This document shows positions 1 to 13,294 of a stretch of 13,294 nt of DNA, piece after piece (position 1 is the first letter of the stretch; each line of letters begins with the position of its first letter). A program made the translations under genes and the position numbers. The stretch covers positions 1-13,294 of the forward strand of contig JAOXYB010039050.1 of assembly GCA_028565635.1 (NCBI GenBank). The letters run 5' to 3'. Source of the stretch: Phoronis ovalis (Eukaryota > Phoronida > Phoronidae). The notes below the pieces were generated by a model. That model did not search any database. It was not told the DNA's origin and saw only the letters and a program-made list of their open reading frames with translations.

Positions 1-180
1 ATCTAGAATTCAATGGCTGCCATTTGTTATCTTTACTTAACCGCTCTTAGCAATATGTTGGACAAGTTTAAACTTCATTGTACGGCTTATAATTGAATTA
101 AAACAGACACACGCACACTATTTTTAACTCGGGTCGTTCTTTTACGTGGTGCGTATAGTTATAAAAGGCCATTCTTTTAC

Positions 181-217
181 ACTAGGATATATAAAACTCA
201 GTTTTATATATACTAGT
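181..217. repeat. 37-nt near-perfect palindrome
   Basis: The left arm ACTAGGATATATAAAACT (181-198) pairs with AGTTTTATATATACTAGT (200-217) around a single C. Only one of 18 positions is mismatched (G186/A212). Confidence 0.85.
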
Positions 218-442
218 TTTACATATATAAAGAACACACAGTAATAACAGTGAATTAAATTGAGCATACAATATGAATCTGAGTCATAATAATTCAACAC
301 ATTCAATTTCTTCGTGCATATACAATAATGTACCTTTAATATTTATTTTAGTCTGGTTTGTTTAAAAGAAATTACACCTTACAATTCAAGACTATTTTTT
401 ATGTCTGAGCTGATGTTATCTTCTATACTACTAAATCTCGAG

Positions 443-458
443 TGTCTGTCTGTCTGTC
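443..458. repeat. (TGTC)4 microsatellite
   Basis: Four perfect TGTC units lie in the PPT2-like intron. Confidence 0.85.
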
Positions 459-616
459 ACTCTTTCCACCAAATATCTTCAAAACTATTATATGTAGAAC
501 CTTGATCTTTTCACACACCGTAGGTATCAACGATGGCTTGGGTTCCTCAAATTTTGGGGTCAATCGGTGAATGGTATCGAGCATTTTTAAATTCATTATT
601 TTTTGCCTGTGATAAC

Positions 617-682
617 TCGGCCTTACGTGACCTACATCTCTGTGAACATGTCTGAAGTCGGCCTTACGTGACCTACATCTCT
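617..682. repeat. Two-copy 25-bp direct repeat
   Basis: Identical 25-bp copies lie at 617-641 and 658-682, a period of 41 bp. Each contains TTACGTGACCTACATC. The intervening 16 bp (GTGAACATGTCTGAAG) are seen once. Confidence 0.9.
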
Positions 683-980
683 ATCAAGATCTGTGGTTTA
701 CCACGGGTGCTGTCTAGTCTTATACAAAAGATAATCGAATCTGAATGGAGTATTTGTCGTGTTAATTTAAAGCATTAAATTTGTATTTGCTTATAAAAGG
801 CATTTGAGATGTAGGATATTGTTTGTTAAACCTACATTCTAAGGGGTCCTTACTGTTCTAAGTTTTTCATGTATTTTACATTGCAAGTTATGTAACTAAT
901 ATACTAACAATATCTATCATTAATAATATTTTTTCTGCCCCCTTTTGCCAAAATGTTTAACCGTCAATTGAAAATTATAA

Positions 981-1004
981 CCCGTCATTTGACGGAATGA
1001 CGGG
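981..1004. repeat. Compound inverted repeat
   Basis: CCCGTCATT (981-989) and AATGACGGG (996-1004) are perfect 9-nt arms around TGACGG. The inner TGACGG also pairs with CCGTCA of the left arm, so two alternative hairpins are possible. A related CCGTCAATTG lies at 961-970. Confidence 0.8.
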
Positions 1005-1055
1005 TCGCTGGCTAAAAGCCTGGTCTAAAATCTTACTTATATTCTCTGAACTTAC

Positions 1056-1151
1056 ATCCATACTGGCCTCCCTGTGGGGAACTCAAAGATATGAAATTCT
1101 CGACATTGTGTGTTGGAAGTAATTCTAAAACTGCGCGACAAATGACTCCAC
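1056..1151 (-). CDS. PPT2: PPT2-like coding exon 3
   Basis: The exon is 96 nt, with acceptor TTTTCAG|GTGG and donor GGAT|GTAAGT (a near-consensus donor). It codes [12 protein letters not shown] and [12 protein letters not shown], the helix and strand after the nucleophile elbow. It ends in phase 1, so a further exon is needed, and none is recognisable between 1 and 1055. Confidence 0.92.
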
Positions 1152-3271
1152 CTGAAAACAAGGAATACTATGAGCAGAAAGGGTGCAGAAATACATTAGT
1201 CAATGAAGTAAAAAGTGAAAAATATTTAAACATCATAATGATTATAGACATGACATTATAACGATGTTTCATATGTTGGTCAGCATTGAGCAGAATATGA
1301 CAAAAAGATGCTTTTCATCAATTTCAGCAAATATAGCCTAACAATTAACCAGCTCATCCAGTTGTACATGCCTCCACTGCAACAGTATACCTTGAGAAAA
1401 GCAAACCAGGTGACATCCCTCTTTACTCTTATTCATAGCACTTTGTATCAATGGAATTATTTTGGTCAGTTGTTTTGATATAGAATGAAGACTTTCTTCA
1501 TCATTAAAGGCATCAATAATAGTTACATTTGTTCCAGGATGAGCCTATAAAACAATTACTACATGCATGAAATAACATTTGCCTGGAGTTATAAATCCTA
1601 TGTTGCTTACAAAGTATTTGGGTACAAATATGCGAACTGAAAAAAAATTCAGTTGGTATTAATTTTTTATCTTTAAATTTAAAAGATAGGAAACTAAACA
1701 ATTAGAGTTTTTTAACATATCAATAAAGGGATATTAAAATCTGATAGGTACACAAATAATGTACATTTCTCAGCCTACAGGTACTCACCAGAATTTTTTA
1801 AAATAAATATTTTTTATTTTAAATTTTAAACTTTGTTTTGATTTTAAATTTTAAAATTCGTTTTGATTTTAATACTGTCCTTTTGCTGCAAATAAAACAA
1901 TTTAAATTTGAAAAAAATGCACTTTTTATTGATTTACCTCCTTATGTCTGCATCTCCGTCCAAGGTGGACAGGGAAATCCAATAACAGAAACATATTTTT
2001 AGCAAGATAATTAACATTTAGGCACATCTGATGAAGAATCCCATCATTCTTATTTATTAATTAAAACACTATAATGATGTAAAGAGAAAATTTCTCCACG
2101 GACTTATAAAGCAAGTTAGTCTAGTAAGCATGTATTCAAAGATTATAACCATGCAGAGGGTTCGGTAGTTCAAGGAAAAATGTAACAATAAAAACAACTG
2201 TATTAAAGCTGGGGTCCCAGAATCTTTGGCTAAAATGTCCAAAAATTGTGTTCCAAAATGTTTTTGCTAATCAACCTTCTATAACTGAAGTTCACTAAAT
2301 CACATTTTTTTTTCCATAAAATATGAACCCGTATAAGAAAAAAACAACCGTAGAAACTTGCGAGAACAACAAATTTCTCCACCAGATGGCGCATTCTTTT
2401 CTGAAAATTGTACCCTTACTGCCACATTTCTTAGTTCCCATTTTCGCTAATAGATTACGAATTTTGGTGGATTCGCAAAAACTCCACATTTTCACAAATT
2501 ACTCGGCTAATACAGCAAACTTTTGGAAAATATTTTGGTAGGCCTTATGTTAGAACTTAGTTTTGAGTTTTGAGTATATATATTCAGCGATTGTGCAACA
2601 GATTCTGGGACCACAACTTTAACTGATTTATAGTTTGTTTTGGGAATAAAATATAATATACTGCAAGCACATTTATGTGCTTTAATGTTTTAGGAATCTA
2701 AAGAAAAACAACAGAGCAAAATATTTTTTAAGCGAATCATTAATTTGGTAAATAATATTAGTCTAATTAATGCAAAATTTATACATTGACAGCCTGAGAT
2801 TCAAAATAGTGCAAGTTCTAAAAATTGGCAGGACAAGGTTCACAGTTTATCTTTTTTTAATAAATTAAATTACGTACTGACAACATTGCTGACAAAGAAT
2901 TATTAAATTCGCTTACATTAAATTATTTTAGAAAGGTAAGTTGCAATAGTCAGATTACAACACATCATCAGGTGAGCAAATTTACACCAGGAAAAGTTTC
3001 AATTTAAACCAGGAACACTTTCGATTCACTTCTTAAAATCAGTAATCTCTTCAATGACAATGCGGCATTACTACCACCAATCAGTTAAAAACACATCTAA
3101 TTTCTCAAGATTTTTTACCTTTTCAATTTGAATCTTCATAGGTTTGCCTTCTTTAGGTCCTGCCAAAACTCCATGCATATATATAACAGGTTTGTAGCAT
3201 AAAATATAGCTAACATTGATTAAAAGCACAATAAAGATAAAGGTGCGCCTGCTACATAGTGCCATGTTCAT
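1056..3271 (-). CDS. PPT2: Palmitoyl-protein thioesterase 2-like, 5' part (three coding exons; 3' part off left edge)
   Basis: Coding exons are 3119-3271, 1391-1544 and 1056-1151, joined in phase (0, then 1, then 1) with GT-AG introns. PPT2-family enzymes are soluble lysosomal alpha/beta-hydrolases that cleave thioester-linked acyl groups. Residues 1-25 form a signal peptide (basic CSRR, then a hydrophobic FIFIVLLI stretch). YKPVIYMHG (26-34) is the first strand and oxyanion segment. [15 protein letters not shown] (52-66) matches the family HPGT block. HLVCFSQGG (96-104) holds the nucleophile, Ser101; cysteine before the xSxG is PPT2-like rather than PPT1-like. [10 protein letters not shown] and [17 protein letters not shown] follow. 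The ATG at 3271 has an in-frame TGA at 3284-3286 just upstream; a second ATG lies at 3265. About 134 residues are present out of roughly 300 expected, so the catalytic Asp and His exons are beyond base 1. The PPT2 assignment comes from remembered family motifs, not a search. Confidence 0.9.
1391..1544 (-). CDS. PPT2: PPT2-like coding exon 2 (nucleophile serine)
   Basis: The exon is 154 nt, with acceptor TATAG|GCT and donor CAAG|GTATAC, and ends in phase 1. It codes [15 protein letters not shown] through HLVCFSQ; the split glycine completes the SQGG elbow. Confidence 0.92.
2203..2622. mobile_element. MITE-like element with 23-bp terminal inverted repeats
   Basis: The left end (2203-2225, TTAAAGCTGGGGTCCCAGAA then TCT) matches the reverse complement of the right end (2600-2622) at 21 of 23 positions. 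Both ends carry TTAA, which could be a piggyBac-type target duplication or simply part of the inverted repeat. The element is 420 bp with no transposase frame; a 72-codon plus-strand frame (2323-2541) resembles no known protein to me. It is inferred to be a non-autonomous DNA transposon. The superfamily is uncertain because the terminal bases are not the usual piggyBac CCC. Confidence 0.7.
2379..2392 (+). promoter_or_regulatory. CTCF-like core motif inside the MITE
   Basis: CCACCAGATGGCGC fits the commonly quoted bilaterian CTCF core CCASYAGRKGGCRS at every position. This is a sequence match only. The meaning depends on the host having CTCF, which is found in bilaterians. Confidence 0.4.
3119..3271 (-). 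CDS. PPT2: PPT2-like coding exon 1 (signal peptide and HG motif)
   Basis: The exon codes 51 residues: signal peptide, YKPVIYMHG, and a linker ending KIQIEK. The donor is AAG|GTAAAA at 3118. The frame stays open for 15 further codons into the intron, but joining at this donor gives exactly the family's 18-residue spacing between HG and HPGT. Confidence 0.9.
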
Positions 3272-3409
3272 TTTGTAAATATGTCAAAGGTTGAATCCAA
3301 AGGGTGCAAATAATTAGGTCAAGGTCATTATGAGAGTCGGCACCCAATAAAGTGGTTCCTGGCTGCACGAATTTGTTGAACTCGCCTGAACCACCCTTAG
3401 ATACTCATA
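3272..3409. promoter_or_regulatory. Divergent (probably bidirectional) promoter region
   Basis: Only 138 bp separate the PPT2-like ATG (minus) from the PHYHD1 ATG (plus), so both 5' UTRs and core promoters must lie here or overlap the genes, unless upstream non-coding exons exist. Visible elements are AGGTCAAGGTCA (3316-3327), CCAAT (3344-3348) and TCAAAGGTT (3284-3292). No TATA box is evident. Confidence 0.65.
3316..3327 (+). promoter_or_regulatory. DR0 nuclear-receptor-type element
   Basis: AGGTCAAGGTCA is two perfect AGGTCA half-sites with no spacer. It also contains TCAAGGTCA, the extended half-site known for ERR and NR5A receptors; DR0 is the known preference of NR6A1/GCNF. Binding here is inferred only from the match. 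Confidence 0.5.
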
Positions 3410-9317
<5,908 letters not shown>

Positions 9318-9451
9318 AATAATACAATTATTTTCCAATATTTTTAAAACTTGATTTGTTTTATAGTAATTATGCTGGAAAAAACAGTGTCATTTTATGA
9401 AGTCTTATGATTAAAAATAACTAACTATAGCACAAATAACTAAGTCATCGG

Positions 9452-9457
9452 AATAAA
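9452..9457 (+). terminator. Candidate PHYHD1 polyadenylation signal (proximal)
   Basis: AATAAA lies 135 bp after the PHYHD1 stop codon. A second AATAAA at 9541-9546 is an equally good candidate, and it is followed by T-rich sequence. Confidence 0.5.
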
Positions 9458-9540
9458 CTTAAAAACATTTTAAATGTTTTTTTTTGTTCTTTTGATATCA
9501 ACCCTTCTTATTACTGTATTAAGTCTATATCTATTTTGGA

Positions 9541-9546
9541 AATAAA
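9541..9546 (+). terminator. Candidate PHYHD1 polyadenylation signal (distal)
   Basis: AATAAA followed by CACAATTTTTGCAA, an A/T-rich context that fits a cleavage region. Confidence 0.5.
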
Positions 9547-9569
9547 CACAATTTTTGCAATAATTACAT

Positions 9570-9575
9570 TTTATT
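9570..9575 (-). terminator. Candidate STEEP1 polyadenylation signal
   Basis: AATAAA on the minus strand, about 440 bp after the STEEP1 stop. It is the nearest canonical hexamer I found below that stop. It faces the plus-strand signal at 9541-9546. Confidence 0.4.
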
Positions 9576-10014
9576 AGTCTGTTTTAATATACTACTGATT
9601 AAAATAAGGTAGTAACTCACGCTTGCTGATAAAAATGCTTTAACATTTCTTCCACTAAAATGTTAAAATAATATATGATTTTCAGTGTACACATTTCCTA
9701 TGTTTTCAGTAGTTTACACTACTTAGGCATTGTAGCTGCTTGTAAATAGTTTATGTTCAAATAGCAAAACCTGATTTTTCGTGATGATTATGAAGTCACT
9801 AATGGAAAATTGTGAATGCCTATTTTGAAGCTACTTGCTATGCACGTTTCCATTTTATAATAATAGGAAATTTAACTCTGACAGCACAACATCACAATGG
9901 AGGCCTCTTTATATAAAAAATAGACATCATCACTGGACTTGTAATGTTGTTCCTATCCAGAATATCACAGTATTGGCTTTGATTTTTGCACACTGCACTG
10001 CTTTAGACACCTTT

Positions 10015-10065
10015 TTACTTGTCTATCAGTGTTCCTTTGACTCTCATTTTCCTTGCCTCTTCAGC
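10015..10065 (-). CDS. STEEP1: STEEP1 last coding exon
   Basis: The acceptor is AATTGTAG|GCTGAA. It codes [16 protein letters not shown] and then TAA. The KGTLID ending is the family C-terminus. At 51 nt it is hidden under a longer antisense frame. Confidence 0.9.
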   Translation of the reverse strand, partial: AEEARKMRVKGTLIDK

Positions 10066-11945
10066 CTACAATTAGAAAGTACATAAATTTACTTGGTTAT
10101 TTTCAATTGGTTTGTAATGTTATCAGTAACAATCTGGTTGACAATATGGAAATTGTTGTATACATCATGCCCACAGTAAAACTAGAAGTGTAAAATGTTT
10201 AATTCCCTAGGACATTTGTGTATAACTAAAATAAACTATATAAATCATGACTGAACACAATAAGCTATTTTAAAAATTGGAATGTGAAACAGAGGTAGCC
10301 ATTATATGGGTTATTTCATAAAAATATAAATGTGGAAAATTAGAGAATCAAACAAAATTCCAACATTTACCTCATCATCTGCTTTCCGTTTGAGTAAGCC
10401 CTTTCTCATCATTTGTTTTTCTATAACACGGGCATTGGCAGCGTAAGAATCCGCAATTTCTTTCTGTTAGAAAAATAACGATAAACGTTCTTTAAATCTA
10501 ACCTTGCATATATATATATTATTATTCTCTTCATGTGCCTTGCATTTCAAAACATGAGTATGCTGAATGCATTAATTGAGGACTGACAACAATGCATTTT
10601 AATTATGAATATATTCTTAAAAATACAATCTGACAGGACCGTTTCTGCATGGAATCAGTAGAACCAAAACTTTTCAATATGGCATTCAAAAAATTCTTAT
10701 AATTGCCATTTCACTTTTGTCATTTAGATGATATTAATATATAAATAATATAATTGACTTTCTTACAGCTTCCATTTCTTCTTCTTCATCTTCTATTGTT
10801 GAGACAGTCACGGAGCTGAATTTTCCCATTTCTTTTGTGTGTTTCTTAACCATAACCTATTAAAGAAAATGAAGATGTTACACCATTTTGTAAACGTTCA
10901 ATTCATTTCATCAGCTTCAATCGATGTGAGCTATCTTCTTTACATACAATAATCTGAGAGGCATCTTACTTATAACATTCATTTATTATTATTAAATATA
11001 TAACCAATTCTTAAAAAATCATAATATTTAGTCATTAATACAGATCATGATGCCTGTAACTATTTTTTAAAAGTGATAATGATATGTATTGACACAAAAT
11101 ATATCTCAAAAATAAAATTTCAGAATTCATGCAGCATTCCAGCCCATGTATCTACTAAGTATAAAATAAAAAACTAATGAATAGAAACTTGCCCAATCAA
11201 TAAAAAGTAATTTTCACAGAAGCTTATTACCTTCTTTGGTGCTTTAACCTGACTATAGACATCTGCTTTTACTATTCCCTCCCCTTGTTTCTTTAAGGCA
11301 CCTTCAACAATAAATGTAACCGTTGCGCCTTTGTCTTGATGTTGATAATATAACCATAAACCACATTTTTTACACTTTTTTCTAAATTGTCTTTCTATGC
11401 CTCCAGGTCTAAAAAACATACATGCTTTTGTAAAATCATTTCTTACATACTCTCACAGTTCTTTAAATAAGTACAAAAGAAATATACTGTCATCATGTGC
11501 TTGCAAAAAAACACAATACCTAGAAAGTATTAAGGTTATTTGTAGATTCTTTTCTATTCTTTAATATTATAACTAAGTAAACTTAAAGAATTAAAAAAAA
11601 AATAAAAGTTAGTCATTTAATTTTACAATCAACAGGGTTTTACAAAAATGAACTGCTGGTATTTCAGGTTCAATTACAAGCAAGTCTGTGTTGTTATTAA
11701 AAATATTAAAAACATCTACTAAATAAAATTATAAATGAAAGGTAGAATTCAAAGAAAACAGGATAAAGATGATGTTAACTGAACAAAAGAAACCTCACTA
11801 AAATTATACTATTTTCCAAATACAAAATACCTTTTCAAGTGTGTTGTTTCGTCTACATCACATGTTAATTTGTGAGCATGTTTTTTTTTATCTATAACTC
11901 TAGCATTATCTCTTCTTCTCATTGGTAATTTTTCCAAAGGGCAAT
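10015..11945 (-). CDS. STEEP1: STING ER exit protein homologue (CXorf56/UPF0428 family), 3' five exons; N-terminus off right edge
   Basis: Exons, 5' to 3', are 11831-11945, 11231-11408, 10767-10856, 10371-10463 and 10015-10065. They total 527 nt, coding 174 residues after a split Asp, and end in TAA. Visible family blocks are [37 protein letters not shown] (a CxxC pair), [46 protein letters not shown] and the C-terminal KGTLIDK. In mammals STEEP1 associates with STING and promotes its exit from the ER; the family is much older than that role, so its job here may be more general. A human-like N-terminus of about 40 residues is missing and must lie beyond 13294. The acidic EDEEEE stretch and the basic tail are preserved, and the last part is somewhat shorter than in human. 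Recognition is from remembered family motifs. Confidence 0.93.
10371..10463 (-). CDS. STEEP1: STEEP1 exon D
   Basis: The acceptor is CTAACAG|AAAGAA and the donor GATGAG|GTAAAT; 31 codons. It codes [20 protein letters not shown] and a basic KRK end. Read-through would add about 20 codons before TAA, but the conserved C-terminus lies in the next exon. Confidence 0.94.
10767..10856 (-). CDS. STEEP1: STEEP1 exon C (acidic segment)
   Basis: The acceptor is TTTAATAG|GTTATG and the donor GAAGCT|GTAAGA; 30 codons in phase 0. It codes [20 protein letters not shown], a highly conserved family stretch. Confidence 0.94.
11231..11408 (-). CDS. STEEP1: STEEP1 exon B (CxxC motif)
   Basis: The acceptor is TTTTTTAG|ACCTGG and the donor AAGAAG|GTAATA; 178 nt ending in phase 0. 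It codes [20 protein letters not shown] and [16 protein letters not shown]. The CKKC pair probably completes a metal site with cysteines of the missing N-terminal exon. Confidence 0.95.
11831..11945 (-). CDS. STEEP1: STEEP1 exon A (first in window)
   Basis: The acceptor is TTTTTTAG|ATTG and the donor AAAAG|GTATTT; 115 nt, entering in phase 1 (the split Asp of the family LD-C junction) and ending in phase 2. It codes [18 protein letters not shown] and a KKKHAHK basic stretch. Confidence 0.92.
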
Positions 11946-12736
11946 CTAAAAAAGAATTCAATGTTATTCATAACTTTAATATTCAAGGGGATGTCTGGTA
12001 AACAAACATAATGATACCAGATAAGATCATGTTTACTTCCTTTTACACAATTACAGTTAATTCCCTAATGAATACAGAAGCAAATTTTAAACAATTTAGG
12101 GTAAAATATTCTCCAAATGCCTAAGCCTAGGCCTAAATTGGATGACCTTGTTCCACACCAGTACTGCACAGGCACCATTACCATTCTTATGCCACATTAA
12201 CGACCCACCAAACTCAGTGCCTTTCTAGGTTCATTAGTTTGCTAAGAGCTGTTCATTATACTGCAGAATGGGATTAATTGATGACTGTTTACCCTCCAAA
12301 AGATCTTGAAAATCTGGAGAAATGGAAAGCAAAGTAGGTTTGAGTTTTAATGCAAAGAAGAACCATCTAGGATGTATAATCTCAATAACACAATTCTCAA
12401 GCAGGTTAAATCGGACTCTTATTTAAGAACCATCATCTCCAATTATCTGAACAGATATGAAAAAATGGGTTCCACTCGTAATCTATTAAAGCAGGATTTA
12501 TTGCAAACCAGTCAATTGAATATGTAGAAAACTTGCATAATATATCTCTCACTTGTTCGGTGTATTCATGTATTAGTATGGAGCCCATATAAATAGACCA
12601 GAATTTCTCAAAGAGGCTGCAAGGTTTATGTAACCAGCAACAGGGGGGAGCACTGCCAATTTACAGTGACTATAGTGCGCCACTCCGAAGGTCCCTTTTT
12701 TCAACCTCCAAGTTTTTTATGTTTGTTTTACACCTA

Positions 12737-12960
12737 CCATGGAGTGTTCTTTGTGCAACTAATTTTTTACCATGGGGTATATATTTTAAATAACTATTGA
12801 GCACAGGTTCTGCATTTTTGGGTGTAAAGTTTAGGATTTTGTTAATTTTTTTTGCCATTGGGTGTACATTTTTAGGATTTTTTTTTTTACCATTAATCTG
12901 TTTTTGCAAAATAATTTTTAACCATGTAGTATATTTTTGGAATGCAGTTTTTACCACAGG
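12737..12960 (+). repeat. Degenerate about 33-bp tandem repeat (TTTTTACCATGGGGT type)
   Basis: CCAT/CCAC cores preceded by T runs occur at 12737, 12770, 12855, 12890, 12922 and 12954. The spacings are 33, 85, 35, 32 and 32 bp. The 110-codon minus-strand open frame at 12670-13002 is this low-complexity repeat read in reverse (lysine/asparagine-rich) and is not called as a gene. Confidence 0.7.
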
Positions 12961-13279
12961 GTAAGGGTGTTTGCTTTGGGCCTCACAACCCTGGGGAAGC
13001 AAGATTACTTCTCACTGGTTAAACAAAGAAGAAACGAACCTATAGGCAATAAACATTATTTATAATACAATCTATAACGCTTTTAAATACTGAGAAAATC
13101 TCATTTGTAAATAGCTGTCTTATAACTATTTTGTCAGCAGCCCTATTTTCGTACTTTTAATATGACTGTATATTCTTCACTCTCACTTCTATAAGTATAA
13201 GGAGACATAGCATCTTGCATGTAGCTTGTACATAGAAACTAACTGACTTTGATCATTAAGTATTACGGAGTGGCTAAAC

Positions 13280-13294
13280 GTCCGGTTACCGGAC
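13280..13294. repeat. 15-nt palindrome at the window end
   Basis: GTCCGGT and ACCGGAC are perfect 7-nt arms around a single T. It is GC-rich within AT-rich DNA and cut off by the window edge, so what follows is unknown. Confidence 0.6.

Larger units (their letters stand above)
1..1055. other. PPT2-like intron 3 (5' portion on minus strand), no exon recognised
   Basis: No reading matches later PPT2 segments such as the tryptophan-rich YWHDPHH-type motif. The stretch holds a long palindrome (181-217), a (TGTC)4 microsatellite, a 25-bp direct repeat at 617-682 and a compound inverted repeat at 981-1004. The mix suggests old repeat-derived intron sequence. Confidence 0.6.
1545..3118 (-). other. 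PPT2-like intron 1
   Basis: This 1,574-bp intron is bounded by GT at 3118 and AG at 1545 on the minus strand. Apart from the MITE-like element at 2203-2622 it is AT-rich sequence with poly-A and poly-T tracts. I saw no coding exon in it; the short open frames at 1513-1701 and 2295-2541 have no recognisable product. Confidence 0.75.
9318..10014. other. Tail-to-tail intergenic region between PHYHD1 and STEEP1
   Basis: This 697-bp stretch between the two stop codons should hold both 3' UTRs. I see no further exon. The plus-strand open frame beginning at 9835 runs antisense across the last STEEP1 exon and is not a gene. Confidence 0.75.
11946..13294 (-). other. STEEP1 upstream intron or flank, no exon recognised
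   Basis: I searched both strands by eye for the family N-terminus (a YYCLCG-type motif) and did not find it, so this is at least 1,349 bp of intron. It holds a degenerate tandem repeat (12737-12960) and a terminal palindrome at 13280-13294. The rest is AT-rich sequence without clear structure. Confidence 0.65.

Noticed and set aside
1513-1701. 62-codon minus-strand open frame
   Set aside because: It lies mostly in PPT2-like intron 1 and enters the edge of exon 2 in a frame that does not code the conserved HPGT block.
2295-2541. Overlapping 66- and 72-codon frames on both strands
   Set aside because: Both lie within the 420-bp MITE-like element and show no transposase-like residues.
9835-10086. 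83-codon plus-strand open frame
   Set aside because: It is antisense to the last STEEP1 exon (10015-10065) and the surrounding non-coding DNA; the minus strand gives the conserved KGTLID ending with a proper acceptor.
12121-12240. Possible coding trace on the minus strand
   Set aside because: A stretch reads as plausible protein in one frame but is flanked by in-frame stops and resembles no domain I know; probably repeat DNA.

Overview
The window is AT-rich DNA from the nuclear genome of an animal, most likely a marine or other non-vertebrate metazoan. It contains no operons, no bacterial-type genes, and no tRNA or rRNA that I can recognise. Coding sequence lies in short exons with GT-AG introns of about 220-1,700 bp, and the three proteins are animal housekeeping-type enzymes or factors. 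I cannot name the phylum. Most long open frames are antisense or intronic noise; the real genes only appear when exons are joined across conserved protein segments.

Layout, left to right. (1) 1056-3271, minus strand: the first three coding exons of a lysosomal palmitoyl-protein thioesterase of the PPT2 type, with signal peptide and nucleophile serine; the rest lies beyond the left edge. Its first long intron carries a 420-bp MITE-like element (2203-2622) with 23-bp terminal inverted repeats. (2) 3272-3409: a 138-bp divergent intergenic region, probably a bidirectional promoter, with a direct repeat of the AGGTCA nuclear-receptor half-site and a CCAAT box. (3) 3410-9317, plus strand: a complete nine-exon PHYHD1 homologue, a 290-residue Fe(II)/2-oxoglutarate oxygenase with its HxD...H...R active-site residues. 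Introns 1 and 8 hold degenerate minisatellites, and intron 1 also holds a 61-nt three-stem hairpin. (4) 9318-10014: a tail-to-tail intergenic region with opposed AATAAA signals. (5) 10015-11945, minus strand: the last five coding exons of a STEEP1 (STING ER exit protein; former CXorf56/UPF0428) homologue; its N-terminal exon or exons lie beyond the right edge. (6) 11946-13294: STEEP1 upstream intron or flank, with another about 33-bp degenerate tandem repeat.

The three genes do not form an evident pathway. The close head-to-head spacing suggests that PPT2-like and PHYHD1 share promoter elements, and PHYHD1 and STEEP1 transcripts probably end within a few tens of bases of each other. I see no clearly novel gene system. 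The points most worth checking are the MITE with a CTCF-like core, the GNRA-capped intronic hairpin, the twin minisatellites with a duplicated leader, and the nuclear-receptor repeat in the shared promoter.
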